Below are positions 23,777 through 35,147 of a stretch of DNA of 64,000 nucleotides, piece after piece. A model generated the notes under the pieces. That model was not told where the DNA came from and ran no database searches. It saw nothing but the letters and a program-made list of their open reading frames with translations. How positions within the stretch are numbered: the first letter of the stretch is position 1; every line of letters starts with the position of its first letter. The position numbers and the translations under genes were made by a program. This DNA comes from Cucumis sativus (taxonomy: Eukaryota; Streptophyta; Magnoliopsida; Cucurbitales; Cucurbitaceae). Location: assembly GCF_000004075.3 (NCBI RefSeq), contig NC_026659.2, positions 3,968,001-4,032,000 of the forward strand, in the 5' to 3' direction.

Positions 23777-25225
23777 TTCGGGGTTAGAATGAAGAAATTG
23801 AGGAAAGGGTTTAGGTTAGGGTTTTAAGGTCCACGAACGTCGTCTGTCGTCACCACATAGTGGAAACTATTTTGTAACATTTTTTACAAATTCATGGCGT
23901 ATTATTATTTGTAGGATCTTAAGTTTGCCTCACAAAATTTGCATTCTATCCCTTTATGGTTCATTTGCATGCTTATATTTGAGTTTTAAAGTAAGACTAA
24001 AAATCAAACTTAAATCAATCAATCTAATAATATTTTAACATACCATTTCACTAATAGAAATTTATATTAGGTAAAGAGTGACTATTATTATCGAGTCTTG
24101 ACGAGTGAATAGTGCATGATTGAACGTCATCATCTGTTTCAAAAACAAAAGCTACTTAATACTAGTTCCTACAAAGTCAAAATAAAAATTTTGTATTGAA
24201 TTTCCCAATCATTCTTGAATCAAAATGACAGTCTTTGTTATCATTATTTCGGAAATGAACTTGCTAAGGAAAACAACGGAGTATGATAACTCAATGGTCA
24301 ATATACCAAACATTTATTATAATTAAACAGCAACACTACATTGCACGGGAAATATCTCTATTTATTTTATATACATTACTTTTATAAATATAAGTTCAAA
24401 GTATTTAAATTGTTTTCCAAAATTGGACTCCATTTTTAAAATACTAACCAAAGAGTTTATTGTAAAACATTGAAATTTATGTCAAAATATTTTTTATATA
24501 TTTAATTTTCAAACAATTTAAAACAAAAACAAAAAAAAATCTGATAGTTTTCAAACCAGGTCTAAAAAGTCAACAAAAAAGTTAATTTTATATAGAAACA
24601 TCTATGGAAATATTGTTATGTTACATAATTATAGAAAAACTATCAAATGAAAAACCAAACAAAAGGTTTATTTATTAATACTACTATTTCAAATATTATA
24701 ACAAATTTGGTAAACCAAATCTCGTGATTACCAACACACCCATATGTTAATCGAGCAACATTAGCGAGAATTCATGTTCATACATCAGTAAAATCTTTAC
24801 CATATGATATAACAATTGAAAACGCACAGTAGAAATAGAAACCTTAAGGAGTACAAAAGAAAGATCAAAGTAGGATTCATAACTCACAGCTCTTCCAACT
24901 GAGCAAATTTTATGTTTACAAACAGAAAGGAGAGAGGGAAGATTTAGGATATATTAACGAGAAACTCAAAAGAGGAAAAAGAAAAGAAAAGAAAAAATAG
25001 ATTCATATATGATGAACAAGAACAAAGGCAAAACTAATTTCCTAGGTTTGGTTTACATAACGAAACCTGAGATTGTACGATGACCCACCATACACATTTT
25101 CCGTAGACATTCAACTGAAATGGGTACTTCCCAAAATGATGAAAACAGAAATTAAGATCCTTCTTGATTTTTAACTTATATGTAAAATGTTTCGTTTAGT
25201 ACATTCATAATACTACATGCTACGA
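23777..25225. other. Intergenic region between mTERF and the RING gene
   Basis: AT-rich sequence with no recognised gene. The left few hundred bases are the mTERF leader and promoter. The right part (about 24880-25225) is likely 3' UTR of the RING-finger gene, which runs on the minus strand. Confidence 0.6.
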
Positions 25226-28200
25226 CTAACTGCTTCCGGTAGCTGTGGAGACTTCAGCACTGCAAACAGGGCAGATCTGCACAACACCAAGCTTTAGTTA
25301 TCTTGAGTTTCGTTGGCTATACGTACGTTATCATTTCATATTTGCCATGGTATTGTCAAGATTTAACCCTCCATTCCATGCTATAATAGTTGTAGGGTAG
25401 TGAGAGCTTTAATAATTTAATATCAAGCAAAGGGCACTCCATTATGATCTTACGAATCTAAAGACCTCCAAATAGAACAAGCTCTTTTCCTATCCTTATA
25501 GTTTTGATATGAGTAAGAATAATCAAAACCAAAGTCCAGGTTGGTTGGTGAGCCTAGGGATAGAAAACTATCTAGCTTTGTTTGAAGAACACTTGTTGAG
25601 TTAAAGATTTTTTCTGTTGCTAAATGCTACACTATTAACCCCATTTGTTGGGATGGGTGTTCATTGTACCATATGCATACATCCATAAGTAACTTAGTGC
25701 AACATGCATGTAAATGGATTTTACCTTGTTTATTTTTAACCAATTAGTTACGCAGTCAGAATGGTAGGAGTGTTTGCAAGAGAGAACAGTCAAGGTTTCA
25801 CCGTCCTCAAAATCCAATCGACAAATGACACACCTGAAAAGAGCACCAGAACCAAAAGCTAAGTAAACAAAAAATAATGGCAAGAAAGGACAAAAAAGCC
25901 TTGCTCGAAATCACTTACGAATCATTGCTTCCAGTCTGATCGCTCCCTGCCTTGAAGTTTATGGAGGGTAGAGAAGCAATTGTATCAGCAGATAGCCCTC
26001 TACTTTCAGTTCCTACCACTTCACCCAATGCAAGCAACTCCTGAAATATAAATAAGCCTCTCAGGAATCAACAGTAAGAAAGCACCAACACTCCAGCAAG
26101 CCAAACTCACCTCATACGATAGTTCATCTGGGTCGACGTCCTCCCACGTATCCTGCAAACCAAGCCCCAATGGGTGTTTAATAGAACGATAGTCAGATAC
26201 CATCTAAAATACTGAGTATAGCTACTTTCTGGGCTATGGTTGAAAACTTATTTCTATCCTAACTAGTTCAAAAGGCTACAATTTTATTTTTCTAAGAAGA
26301 AAAATAAACTATGGCGAAAAAGATTATTTTTTACACTATGTCAAATTTGAAAGAACATTTTCCACTAGTTGAAAAGAAATTTAGTAAGTATAACAGACAA
26401 TGTTAAGGTCTCAGAATTCTGAAGTGACAGGGCACAGAGTCACCTTTTTTTTTCTTTATATAAGAAACAACTTCATCACTATCCTAAGAGTCAGAATGAT
26501 GAACTTTTAATAACACCCACTAAAAGCAAGATGCAAGGAAGAAGATCTCTTAGTTGGATAAAACAGAGGAGGCAGGCTTGAATTTGCAAATTGAACAGAA
26601 AGAAAACTCTAAACAGCATGACCTATCGATGTGGCAGATAACAAGTTTTTCTTTTATTTTCCTTCTTTTTTCTTTCCGAGACAGATAAGTAAATAGGAAT
26701 GGCTCAAAGAAGGGGTTGATAAGAAATTCATGGTATCGGTAGCTGGAAAGAGAAGATACCTTATCAGTTATCATTAAGGAGTAATTAAACTAAAAGAATC
26801 TCAGATATGCCAATTACATTTTATCAACTGGGAAATTCCACCCCCTTCTCCAGCCTTTTCAGGTAACTGGAGCAAGAGATGGAATAGGGTTTTGCAGCCT
26901 GGCCCCTTGTGAATCATTGGGCATAAGTTTTCTGCTGAGCAGATGTCTGCAGGGCAAAGGTCTCTGTTCGGGAAGCAGTAAATAATTGTCGAAGAAATAC
27001 AAGTGTTGAAAATCAAAGCAATATTTCAAGTAATCGTATCCCAAAAAAAGATTGTCTGCACAGCGATTTGGAAGATACGTGCTTAAGTTCTTTATGTGAT
27101 TCCCTATAAAAATTGGATTATATAGTGCCACTCATTGACCTTCACATAAGAATTGAAATACAAATATGATATTGACAAAAATAATAACCTCCATGGTCTT
27201 TTTACTTTTGCTTGAAGAACGTTTTAACATTTTGTGGGTCATCCAAACAAGGTGGGAATAGAATGTATAGCAGGTTAGAAGAAGAGTAAGGATTTGGATC
27301 TATTCCTCCGTAAATTATGTTAGTAACAGAATTTAGATTGTGGTGATAGGAGACATGGGGGGAATAGATTGTGAGTATGAAAGGAGAGTGGTAGTTAGTT
27401 CGTTAGGAGAAAATAACTAAGGCCCATTTGGTAACCATTTTGTTCTTTTCTTAAAAAAAATTGAAGTCTATAGACATTACTCCCACCTCCAAATTTCTTC
27501 CTTTGTTATTTACTTTTTATCAATGGTTTAAACAACCAAGTCAAATTTTGAAAACTAAAGAAAGTAGCTTCAAAATGTTAGCTTAGTTTTTTAAACCATT
27601 GACAAAAATTAGATAAAAGTAAGAAATTTGGAGGTGGAAATAGCATTTATAGGCTTAATTTTCAAAAACAAAAACAAAAAACCAAATGGTTACCAAATGG
27701 GACTTAAGGTCTTTGATTTTCATTTTGGATAGAACTTAAATGTCCGGTAGTTTTTATCTCTTCTTTGTAAGAATATAATACTAACATTAAATTCACTTTT
27801 TTAACTCTATCAGAGGCTTGGTGGTAAAAAAGAAGACATGATAAAGAGCTAAGAAGACATAGGTTCAATCCATTGTGGTCACCTACCTAGGAATTGATAT
27901 CCTAGGAGTTACGTTGACACCTAAATATTGTCGGGTTAGGTAGATTGTCCGATGAGATTAGTTAAGTTACGCGTAAGCTCGGATCAAGTAGATTGTCCAA
28001 TGAGATTAGTCAAGGACTGCGTAAGCTTAACCCAAACAGTCACAGATATTAATTCTATTTTAAAAAAAGACCCTCTATCATACTTCAAATTAGGTTAGCA
28101 CATGAAGAACGCCACTTGGTCAAACAGGGGTAGCGATCGAATTCGGGAATTATGAATATTACCTTTTTAAATCAAAGGAAGAAATGTTTTGCCAAGAGGT

Positions 28201-31200
28201 CTAAAGGGAAGATTATTGGGCTGCCATTGCACCTTTCAGAAAAGTATATTTTCATGATTGTAATAGATCTAAAACACATCTAAATCTTCTTAGATTGTCT
28301 GGCTATTTGAATGAGTTCTATATGATTATATGAAGGGTCAAAAGTTTTCAAGGGTAATTTCATAAAACTGTTCCAAACTTGTTTAGAGAAATATGATCAA
28401 ATATAGTGCAAACGAACTTTCATCTGCCTCATCCTCAAGAAAATCTATTTTGAAATTTCTTGTCCAAAAAAAAGAAAATTGATTTTGAAGTTGTTGACAA
28501 CTTCCACTGCTGGCTGGACTATAGAGTATGTCTCAACAAAATTGTGGCCGAAGCCACCATGGAGATTAAAAATGGTTCTCCCACGTACCAGGCCGCAATT
28601 GAAGATTACAGGACTACTATTGCATCACTTTTTCATTGGTGATGACAGTGGTTATTTCCACGGCATTATGGCACAGGCTGCTGACTATCACCCCGCTAAC
28701 ATAATTTCCTCTTAACTTTTGAAGCTCTACTTACAATTACTAAGAATACTTCCAATTTAAAAATACATTGGCTTGGAAGGAGAACGTTTGGATGGTGAAA
28801 ACCAGCCTAAGAAGTAAGAAGCATGGAGACACATGGACATTTTTGGAGGAGTGACAATTGGTCGACAACTTGACATTAACACACATAATACCATTTATGT
28901 TTCTTAGGAAAATAAAAGTAACATCAATTAGATGATAAGGAGCAGAAAAGAAGGTTAGAAATTCTTCAAGAAACCAAGGAGCTGCAAAAGGAAAAAAAAA
29001 ATCCAAATTTGCATTGATAAAAGAAGTAAAATAAAAAAGAAGGTTTGGGCAAGGAACAACATGAAATATTAAAAATCAAATGTATCTGGCAAGATCCCAA
29101 AATACATCCAAAAGAGAACACATTTTGAAAATCCTTTCATTCATCTGAATCCTAGTTCTCAAAGGGGGAAAAAAGAAGGAAGCCATGGCATTGATGATGT
29201 TGAAAAGCATACTAGAACTTGTGAGGTATGAATGATAATGAATAAAGGAGTAGCCGAGAAGCAGGATCTTATGCTCAAGTTTAAATGGTGGATGACACTT
29301 TTCTACAATCAAGTACTTGAGAGTTTGGACAGGGGCTATTAAAAAAATGGACGAGGACCAACTTTTAATTGTGGAAAGGAAGGAATAAAAAGAACCATGC
29401 AAAAGAAAAGCCCAGCAAAATGAGCCAAGCAAACAATACTAACTATAAAATTAATGGAATGGAAATTTTGGCTGCTAGCCTCTTTAGATCGATAAATGAA
29501 TTAAGAAGTTGTAGTTTCCATGCTATCAAAGTGGGTAAAGTCAGAGCAAGATTTTCAACACAATACTTTCCTCATTCTGCATCAATTCCATAAAGTTCAA
29601 CCTCTAGCTACATAACAGTCATAGCAAGGATTTCCACATAAGATTTCCCCTTTTTTGTCTGATAAGATTTCCCTTATTCCACATGGATTCCATAGTGAGA
29701 ATTTTCAGAATCAATGTAGCCTATTTAAGTAAGTCTAAATGAATATAAATATCTTCAATGTTAATAAAAAATTCACTGCAACAAAGAATGGAGTGGAAAA
29801 TCAAAGTAAAAAAAATACCTGGGAGTTTTCACCTTGATCATCTGTGTCATCTGCGTCCTCTGTAATATAAGAAACAAGATATTTTAGTCTTACATGATTT
29901 AGAAACCTCCACATAAGTAACAATGCATTACAAGGAGAGCCACATGGCCAAGTATACTCACGATCTTGTAATCTAGCAAGGGCCAATAGTCTGGCAGCCA
30001 TTTCTCTGTCTTCAGCATCTTGTAGGGCTCTAGCATAAGCCTCATCACTTGAAAAATTACCTGGATCAAGTTCGAAGTTGGAGTTGTTATGCTCTCCACC
30101 ATCTTCGTGTGCATGCACATCAAACACATCCTCGTCATCATTGACATCCGTTCCATCTTCATCATCATCCCCATCAGATTCTGTATGATCATGGGGATCA
30201 CCAAAACCATCCTCATCATCTAATACATAACTTCCAGCTTCCCAACTTCCAAAATCACTCCCCTCACTCGTCATTCTAAGCATCAGATATGCCCTTTCCT
30301 GCTCATAATTAGTCATTGTCAATTGAAAATATCACTAAAACCCCTTTTTTCCTCCAAAATATAGAATCTCCTACAACCAATATCAAGACAAACATGCTGA
30401 GCAAGTAAGATGAGGATAGAGTCTTGCGTGAAATCTTCCCACCCATCACTCTTTCAATTACTAACAAGACAAACACAACATTTGAAAACAAAATTTCAAC
30501 TGAACAACAATGTAGCACCGGAGTCGGTCAATCATGCATCTTAAATCCCCCCTCCTCCATAAAATGGAAAGTCATCAGTTCCAAATCAAGATTCAAACAC
30601 TTTGCATTAACTGACACACGTAAGCTCATATTTAAGAAAACAAAGTAATCAATCAATACCAATAGATGAAGGAAAGACACAAAACCATCTTCATTAGTCA
30701 TTATACAGTTGGGTTATTTTTTTCTTTTTTGTGAACGACTTCCCCAAGTCTTCCACCCTTGCCTACGCAACCCAGAAGAAAACTAACAAAGTCAAACGAA
30801 GTCGATGCTAAAAACCAGGGCAATCAAGGACAATGAAATGCAACCAGATAATCAAGAAAGTAAAAAACTAAATCCAGAACCTAAACAACAAATAGACTCT
30901 CGGGGATCAGGATAATTGTTTGCTACTGAGAAAACCAGAAAGGGGAACGTCCAAGTCCACCACAAAATTAAAATTCTTAAACACGGAAGAAAAATCAAGA
31001 AAGGATTTTCATCAGAAAGCTACAAAAGCAGCCAACAACAAACCGAATTGAAGAGAGAACAAGACAAGAAAAGAAAGCTGAAATTGAAGAGAAACAAGAA
31101 GAGATTAGAAGCGAGAGAGAGGACCTGTTCTTGAAGGGTACGAGCGAGGGCAAGGTCAGCATCGACCTGGGTGAGATTAGTGAAGGGAGTTCTAGAGGAG

Positions 31201-31394
31201 TGGCGAGAAGGGGTTTGAAGGGAGGTGGAGTCGGATCCAGTAGTGTCATTCTGGGGGTCAGAAAGGGAGGTAGGGGGTGGATTGGAATTGGAATTGGGGT
31301 TTTGATCATTATCGGAGGAGGCGGCGGGGGTTGGCTTGACTCCATCAGAACCAAGTTTGGTGGAGGTAGTGGTGGTGGCGGCTTCGTTCTCCAT
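25226..31394 (-). CDS. BBR-like: RING-H2 E3 ubiquitin ligase, BIG BROTHER-related type
   Basis: Seven coding exons, in transcript order: 31394-31125, 30298-29962, 29859-29819, 26152-26111, 26040-25919, 25833-25725 and 25276-25226. All junctions are GT-AG and phases close, giving 972 nt or 323 residues. The N-terminus is Ser/Thr/Pro-rich and leads to FTNLTQVDADLALARTLQEQ. A long acidic stretch of Asp/Glu and His follows (about residues 115-160), then DEAYARALQDAEDREMAARL and WEDVDPDELSYEELLALGE. The RING-H2 finger spans about residues 272-312: CVIC, then CKHSYHSDC, then CPVC, a full C3H2C3 set. The tail is SAEVSTATGSS. This order matches the Arabidopsis BIG BROTHER-related E3, a relative of the organ-size regulator BIG BROTHER. 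It would transfer ubiquitin from an E2 to unknown targets. A GAA/TTC run (about 31500-31545) lies in the 5' UTR. The fourth intron is large and holds transposons. Confidence 0.92.
27419..27705. mobile_element. Foldback MITE, about 287 bp
   Basis: The left end AAGGCCCATTTGGTAACCAT is mirrored at the right end by ATGGTTACCAAATGGGACTT. The inner arms also pair: CACCTCCAAATTTCTT near 27485 against AAGAAATTTGGAGGTG near 27628, and ATGGTTT near 27524 against AAACCAT near 27594. The whole element is therefore one long hairpin. The GGCCCATTTGG end and TAA/TTA-like flanks fit a PIF/Harbinger (Tourist-like) or hAT MITE, and I cannot choose between them. Confidence 0.8.
27808..28050 (+). mobile_element. 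tRNA-derived SINE, Au-like
   Basis: An A-box-like stretch (GGCTTGGTGGTAAA, about 27815-27828) is followed by a B-box, GGTTCAATCC (27862-27871). Downstream come CACCTACCTAGGAATTGATA and the body with GTCGGGTTAGGTAGATTGTC, ATGAGATTAGT and GCGTAAGCT, which resemble plant Au-type SINEs. Within the body the GTAGATTGTCC...GATTAGT...GCGTAAGC segment occurs twice, an internal duplication. The insertion lies in an intron and opposes the direction of transcription. Confidence 0.7.
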
Positions 31395-34300
31395 AAAAGA
31401 AGAGATTTGGGATGAAAAAGGAGAGAAGGGATTTTGGAATTTGGAATTTGGATTTAAATTTGACAAATGGAAGAAGAAATGGAATGGGAGGATTTATGGG
31501 AAGAAGAATGGAAGAAGAAGAAGAAGAAGAAGAAGAAGATTTCAAAAGGAGAAGAAATTGAGAGTAAAAAGGGAAGATATTGAGAAGACGACGAACATAT
31601 ATAAATTTTGAGAGAGAGAACAAACAAACAGACTCACCCTTTCTTTTCCCTTCTTCATTTTATATACTATTAACTAAAAAACGTGCAAATCCCATTGGAA
31701 GAACCTTCTTAATATATCTTTTTCTTCAAATACTATTGTATGATGTAGTAAATTCTCAAAATAATCATGTAATAAAGTTATTATTGTATACACAAATTAA
31801 ATATTATAATAAAACTAAACCATTTATATTTACACTTATAAAAAAAAATAGAGGTTTAAAATTGTTTTTGATAAAATGACAAATCAATATTATTCATTTT
31901 TTCATTACGAATCATATAATGTTTTTCTTTCTCTATAACATTATTTAACTTTTTGATTGTACAGACTAATTTGTAAATTTGTTGTTTGGAAATGAATATA
32001 TAAATATAATTTTAAGTAATAAATGGAATGAGCTTAAAAAAACAAAATATATTTAAAATTTAATAAATAATATGACTAACCATTAGATTAGAATTAAGAA
32101 GAAAAACAATTAAATTTAACAAATATGTATAATTACATCTCCTTTTGAGCTCAAGTTATTTTATAAAAATTATTTAAAGGATAAATTAAAATGATTATTT
32201 ATTGGTAAAAAAAAGTGGACATTTTCTTTCATTATTTTTTAAAAAAGTAAATTAAATGATAATAATTAAAAACCGTAACCTAAAATTGACTTAGAATAAT
32301 ATTATAAATTTAAAATTGATCGTAAACTTATTATTGATAGGTTTGTATTGGTTCATCCTAATTTCAAAACAATCTTTGTTATTCTTTTATACATGCTACT
32401 AAAGAATTGAAATAAAATGTAAATAATTTATAATCTATCCATAACAATTTCACAAATTGGGACAGATCATGAGATAGTTAGATTAATGGTGATAAATTTC
32501 GATTTTTTTTTTATAGATATGATATTTTTTTAATTTGCCAAAAATAGTATCAAATTATGCTTTCTTTTTCTTTTCTTTTTTAATTTTCACGTGTATAAAT
32601 TTTTACTTTTTAATTAAATATAAGTTTTGATTTCTTTTTTTTTTTTAATTTGTACATTTAATGCTCAAAATTAGGAGAAGATTATTTAACATTTATTAAA
32701 TGCAAAATTACCTAAAATAATATAAGCAAACAAATGTTTCTTCCCCTTAGCCTCTCTTAGATAGCATACATATATTTGTTCGGTTCAATGTTGTAATTTA
32801 TTTCTTCTCTTAATTAACATTTATTACTTTATTTACTAACCTTAGTGATTAAAAATAAAATTATGTAAACATCTACTAATCCAATTAGGGTCATGTTTAA
32901 GTGCGAAATCTAGTCATTAATCAAAGTTTGTAACTAATTCACTCTTTTGCTTTTCTAACAAAACAAAAATAAACTTGCTTTTAAAATTAAGTAGAAGATT
33001 TGAAAGTGAAAGAAAAAATAAGCTTTCAAAAATATACATTCTGTGTTTTAAAAACAAAATCAATACCTAAACATATATACTAAAAGTGTGGACAATATTA
33101 TATCATCGTGGAGATATTCGGAGGGTTGTTGTCTTAACCCTATTTCTTTACTCCATTTTCATTCTCCTCATCTCTTGATCATTGTTTCGAGGATACACAT
33201 AACTAATAGGAGAGGAAAAGAAGAAAACACATACAAAACCAAATTTATCGTGATTAAGTCTTTATTGATACAATTGTAGATGCTATTCCTTTATTATTTA
33301 TTGTTTTATCGAGTCTTAAGAAGATTTTTTCTATTTTAATTTTATAGCTTTAACTTGAAGTTTGGTTAAGGAGAAATTGATGAATATGTATATATATATA
33401 TATATATATACTTAAAATTGAAGGTGGTGGGACATTCACATCAAAGTTTTATAAATATGTTAGATATGTAATATAAATTACTTAGAAAAGACCATCATCT
33501 AACCACCATTATACATAAATATAAATACTAACAATAAGTTGTATAACTTATTATTTAAATTATTTGATATACAACAATAATAGTTATTGAAATTGACATT
33601 TTTATATTTATCCTTTTAAATATCTCTAAAATTATTCTGGTTGAGATCGACTTTTTAATTATTTATTATTGATACAAATTAGTTAGTAGAAGAAATTATT
33701 TATTTTTCTCCCAAAGATATATATGAAGTCAAACACATTCTATGAATTTTAATTAAAGTTTGAGAAAAAGTCCAATTATATTTCAAACTAATTATAATAT
33801 TATACTTCTATGTACTTTTATTTTGAAGTGTTACAATTGTAACTAAATTATTTTCGTGTTAGACAAGAATTGATTATCTATTACCTTTCTAGATGTAAAA
33901 AGAAAATTTTCTTTTCGATGAATGAGATTTGGAGAGAAATTCTAATTAGTTGTTTATACTAATTTGTATCTATGTTAATTTAGTATAACAAGTAACGTTA
34001 TTTAACCTTTAATTTTTTGATATTTTTTTCTTAAGATTGAGTTTGTTGATACTTTTGGGTTTGATTTTTTATATTCAGAACTTTAGTTTTTAGGTCTATA
34101 GAGCTTAAGGAGAGCTCTATTATATTCTTCATAACTTCAACATTTTGATATCCGTAACTTCAATCTTAGAAGAGTTGTGTTCTTCATAGCTTTAATAATC
34201 TTTGAAATTTCAGATTTTTATAAGCTTGGGAGTTATTTTCTGCTCATCTTTTAGACCTCAGAACTTCATCCTTACGTTATTTCTTTAAGAGTAAGACCTT

Positions 34301-35147
34301 TATTTACAAAGACTACTTACGATAAACTTTACACGGACTTCACCCAATTGCTTTGAGATGTAATTGGATATGAACTCAAACTTTTAGTTATTGCCTCAAA
34401 TATTGATCACCAACAGCCTTGAATTACTCAACCCAATCTCTATTATAATTTTTATTAGGATGATGTGGTAACTTGGAATTACTCCAACTTTCTTTTTCAA
34501 CAACTATTTTCAACCAGACAATTATTATTATTATTATGTACAACTAACTTGCTATTTATATATCAAACGTACACTCATAATCTTAAGTTAATGTTTAATT
34601 CATTTTTTTAAAAGAAATTTTTAACGTTCATGATTTTCTCGAGTTCAAATTGAAAAACAATCAACAATAAATTATCATTACAACTAAGTTTAAATATAGA
34701 AATCAAGAGGTTTACTTTAACCACAAACATACTTCTCAATACAAGTCTGTTATATATAAAACATACAATTGTTTATTTGATTGTGCTTTTCATCTTATTT
34801 GTTTCGTTAGAAACACAAAAACTCATCTTTACGAAGAGATGTGACGTAACGATATATAACGGCGGGTTAATTAGAACATTTTTCTCAAAAGAATAAGAAT
34901 AGTAAGGAATATAAGTTAGTAATTAAGACATTAATTAGAATTCGTATTTTTCCTAATACCTAAATTAATCTTCCCACAATCTTCAACTAGAATTTAAGTG
35001 CATTTTATTGAATCATACAAATAAAGAAACAAAAATACTAGAGAACACATATTACATTATTATCGAAATTAATCCCTAATCTAAAGCTAAGAGAAGTCCG
35101 TACCAAAACAAGCCATGATTTGGAAACCTCGACGGCGGATCAGAGAT
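31395..35147. other. Intergenic, very AT-rich
   Basis: The first 250 bases hold the leader of the RING gene, including a GAA/TTC microsatellite at about 31500-31545. The rest is AT-rich, with a TA microsatellite near 33391-33412. A stretch at about 33085-33160 (GTGTGGACAATATT followed by ATCATCGTGGAGATATTCGG) is reminiscent of an LTR-retrotransposon edge, but I could not find a partner LTR. No gene was recognised. Confidence 0.55.

Larger units (their letters stand above)
26153..29818. other. Large fourth intron of the RING gene
   Basis: This 3.67-kb intron splits the short exons encoding ...GENSQ and DTWEDVD.... It contains a foldback MITE (27419-27705) and a SINE (about 27808-28050). The remainder is AT-rich. 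A patch near 28480-28700 is more balanced in composition and gives two overlapping short open frames, but neither resembles a known protein and I do not call it an exon. Confidence 0.7.

Noticed and set aside
28460-28715. Overlapping short open frames in the RING gene intron
   Set aside because: Composition is slightly coding-like, but there is no homology and no need for an extra exon, since the flanking exon phases already join.
33085-33290. Possible LTR-retrotransposon edge
   Set aside because: Only a vague resemblance. No paired LTR, primer-binding site or polyprotein frame was found nearby.
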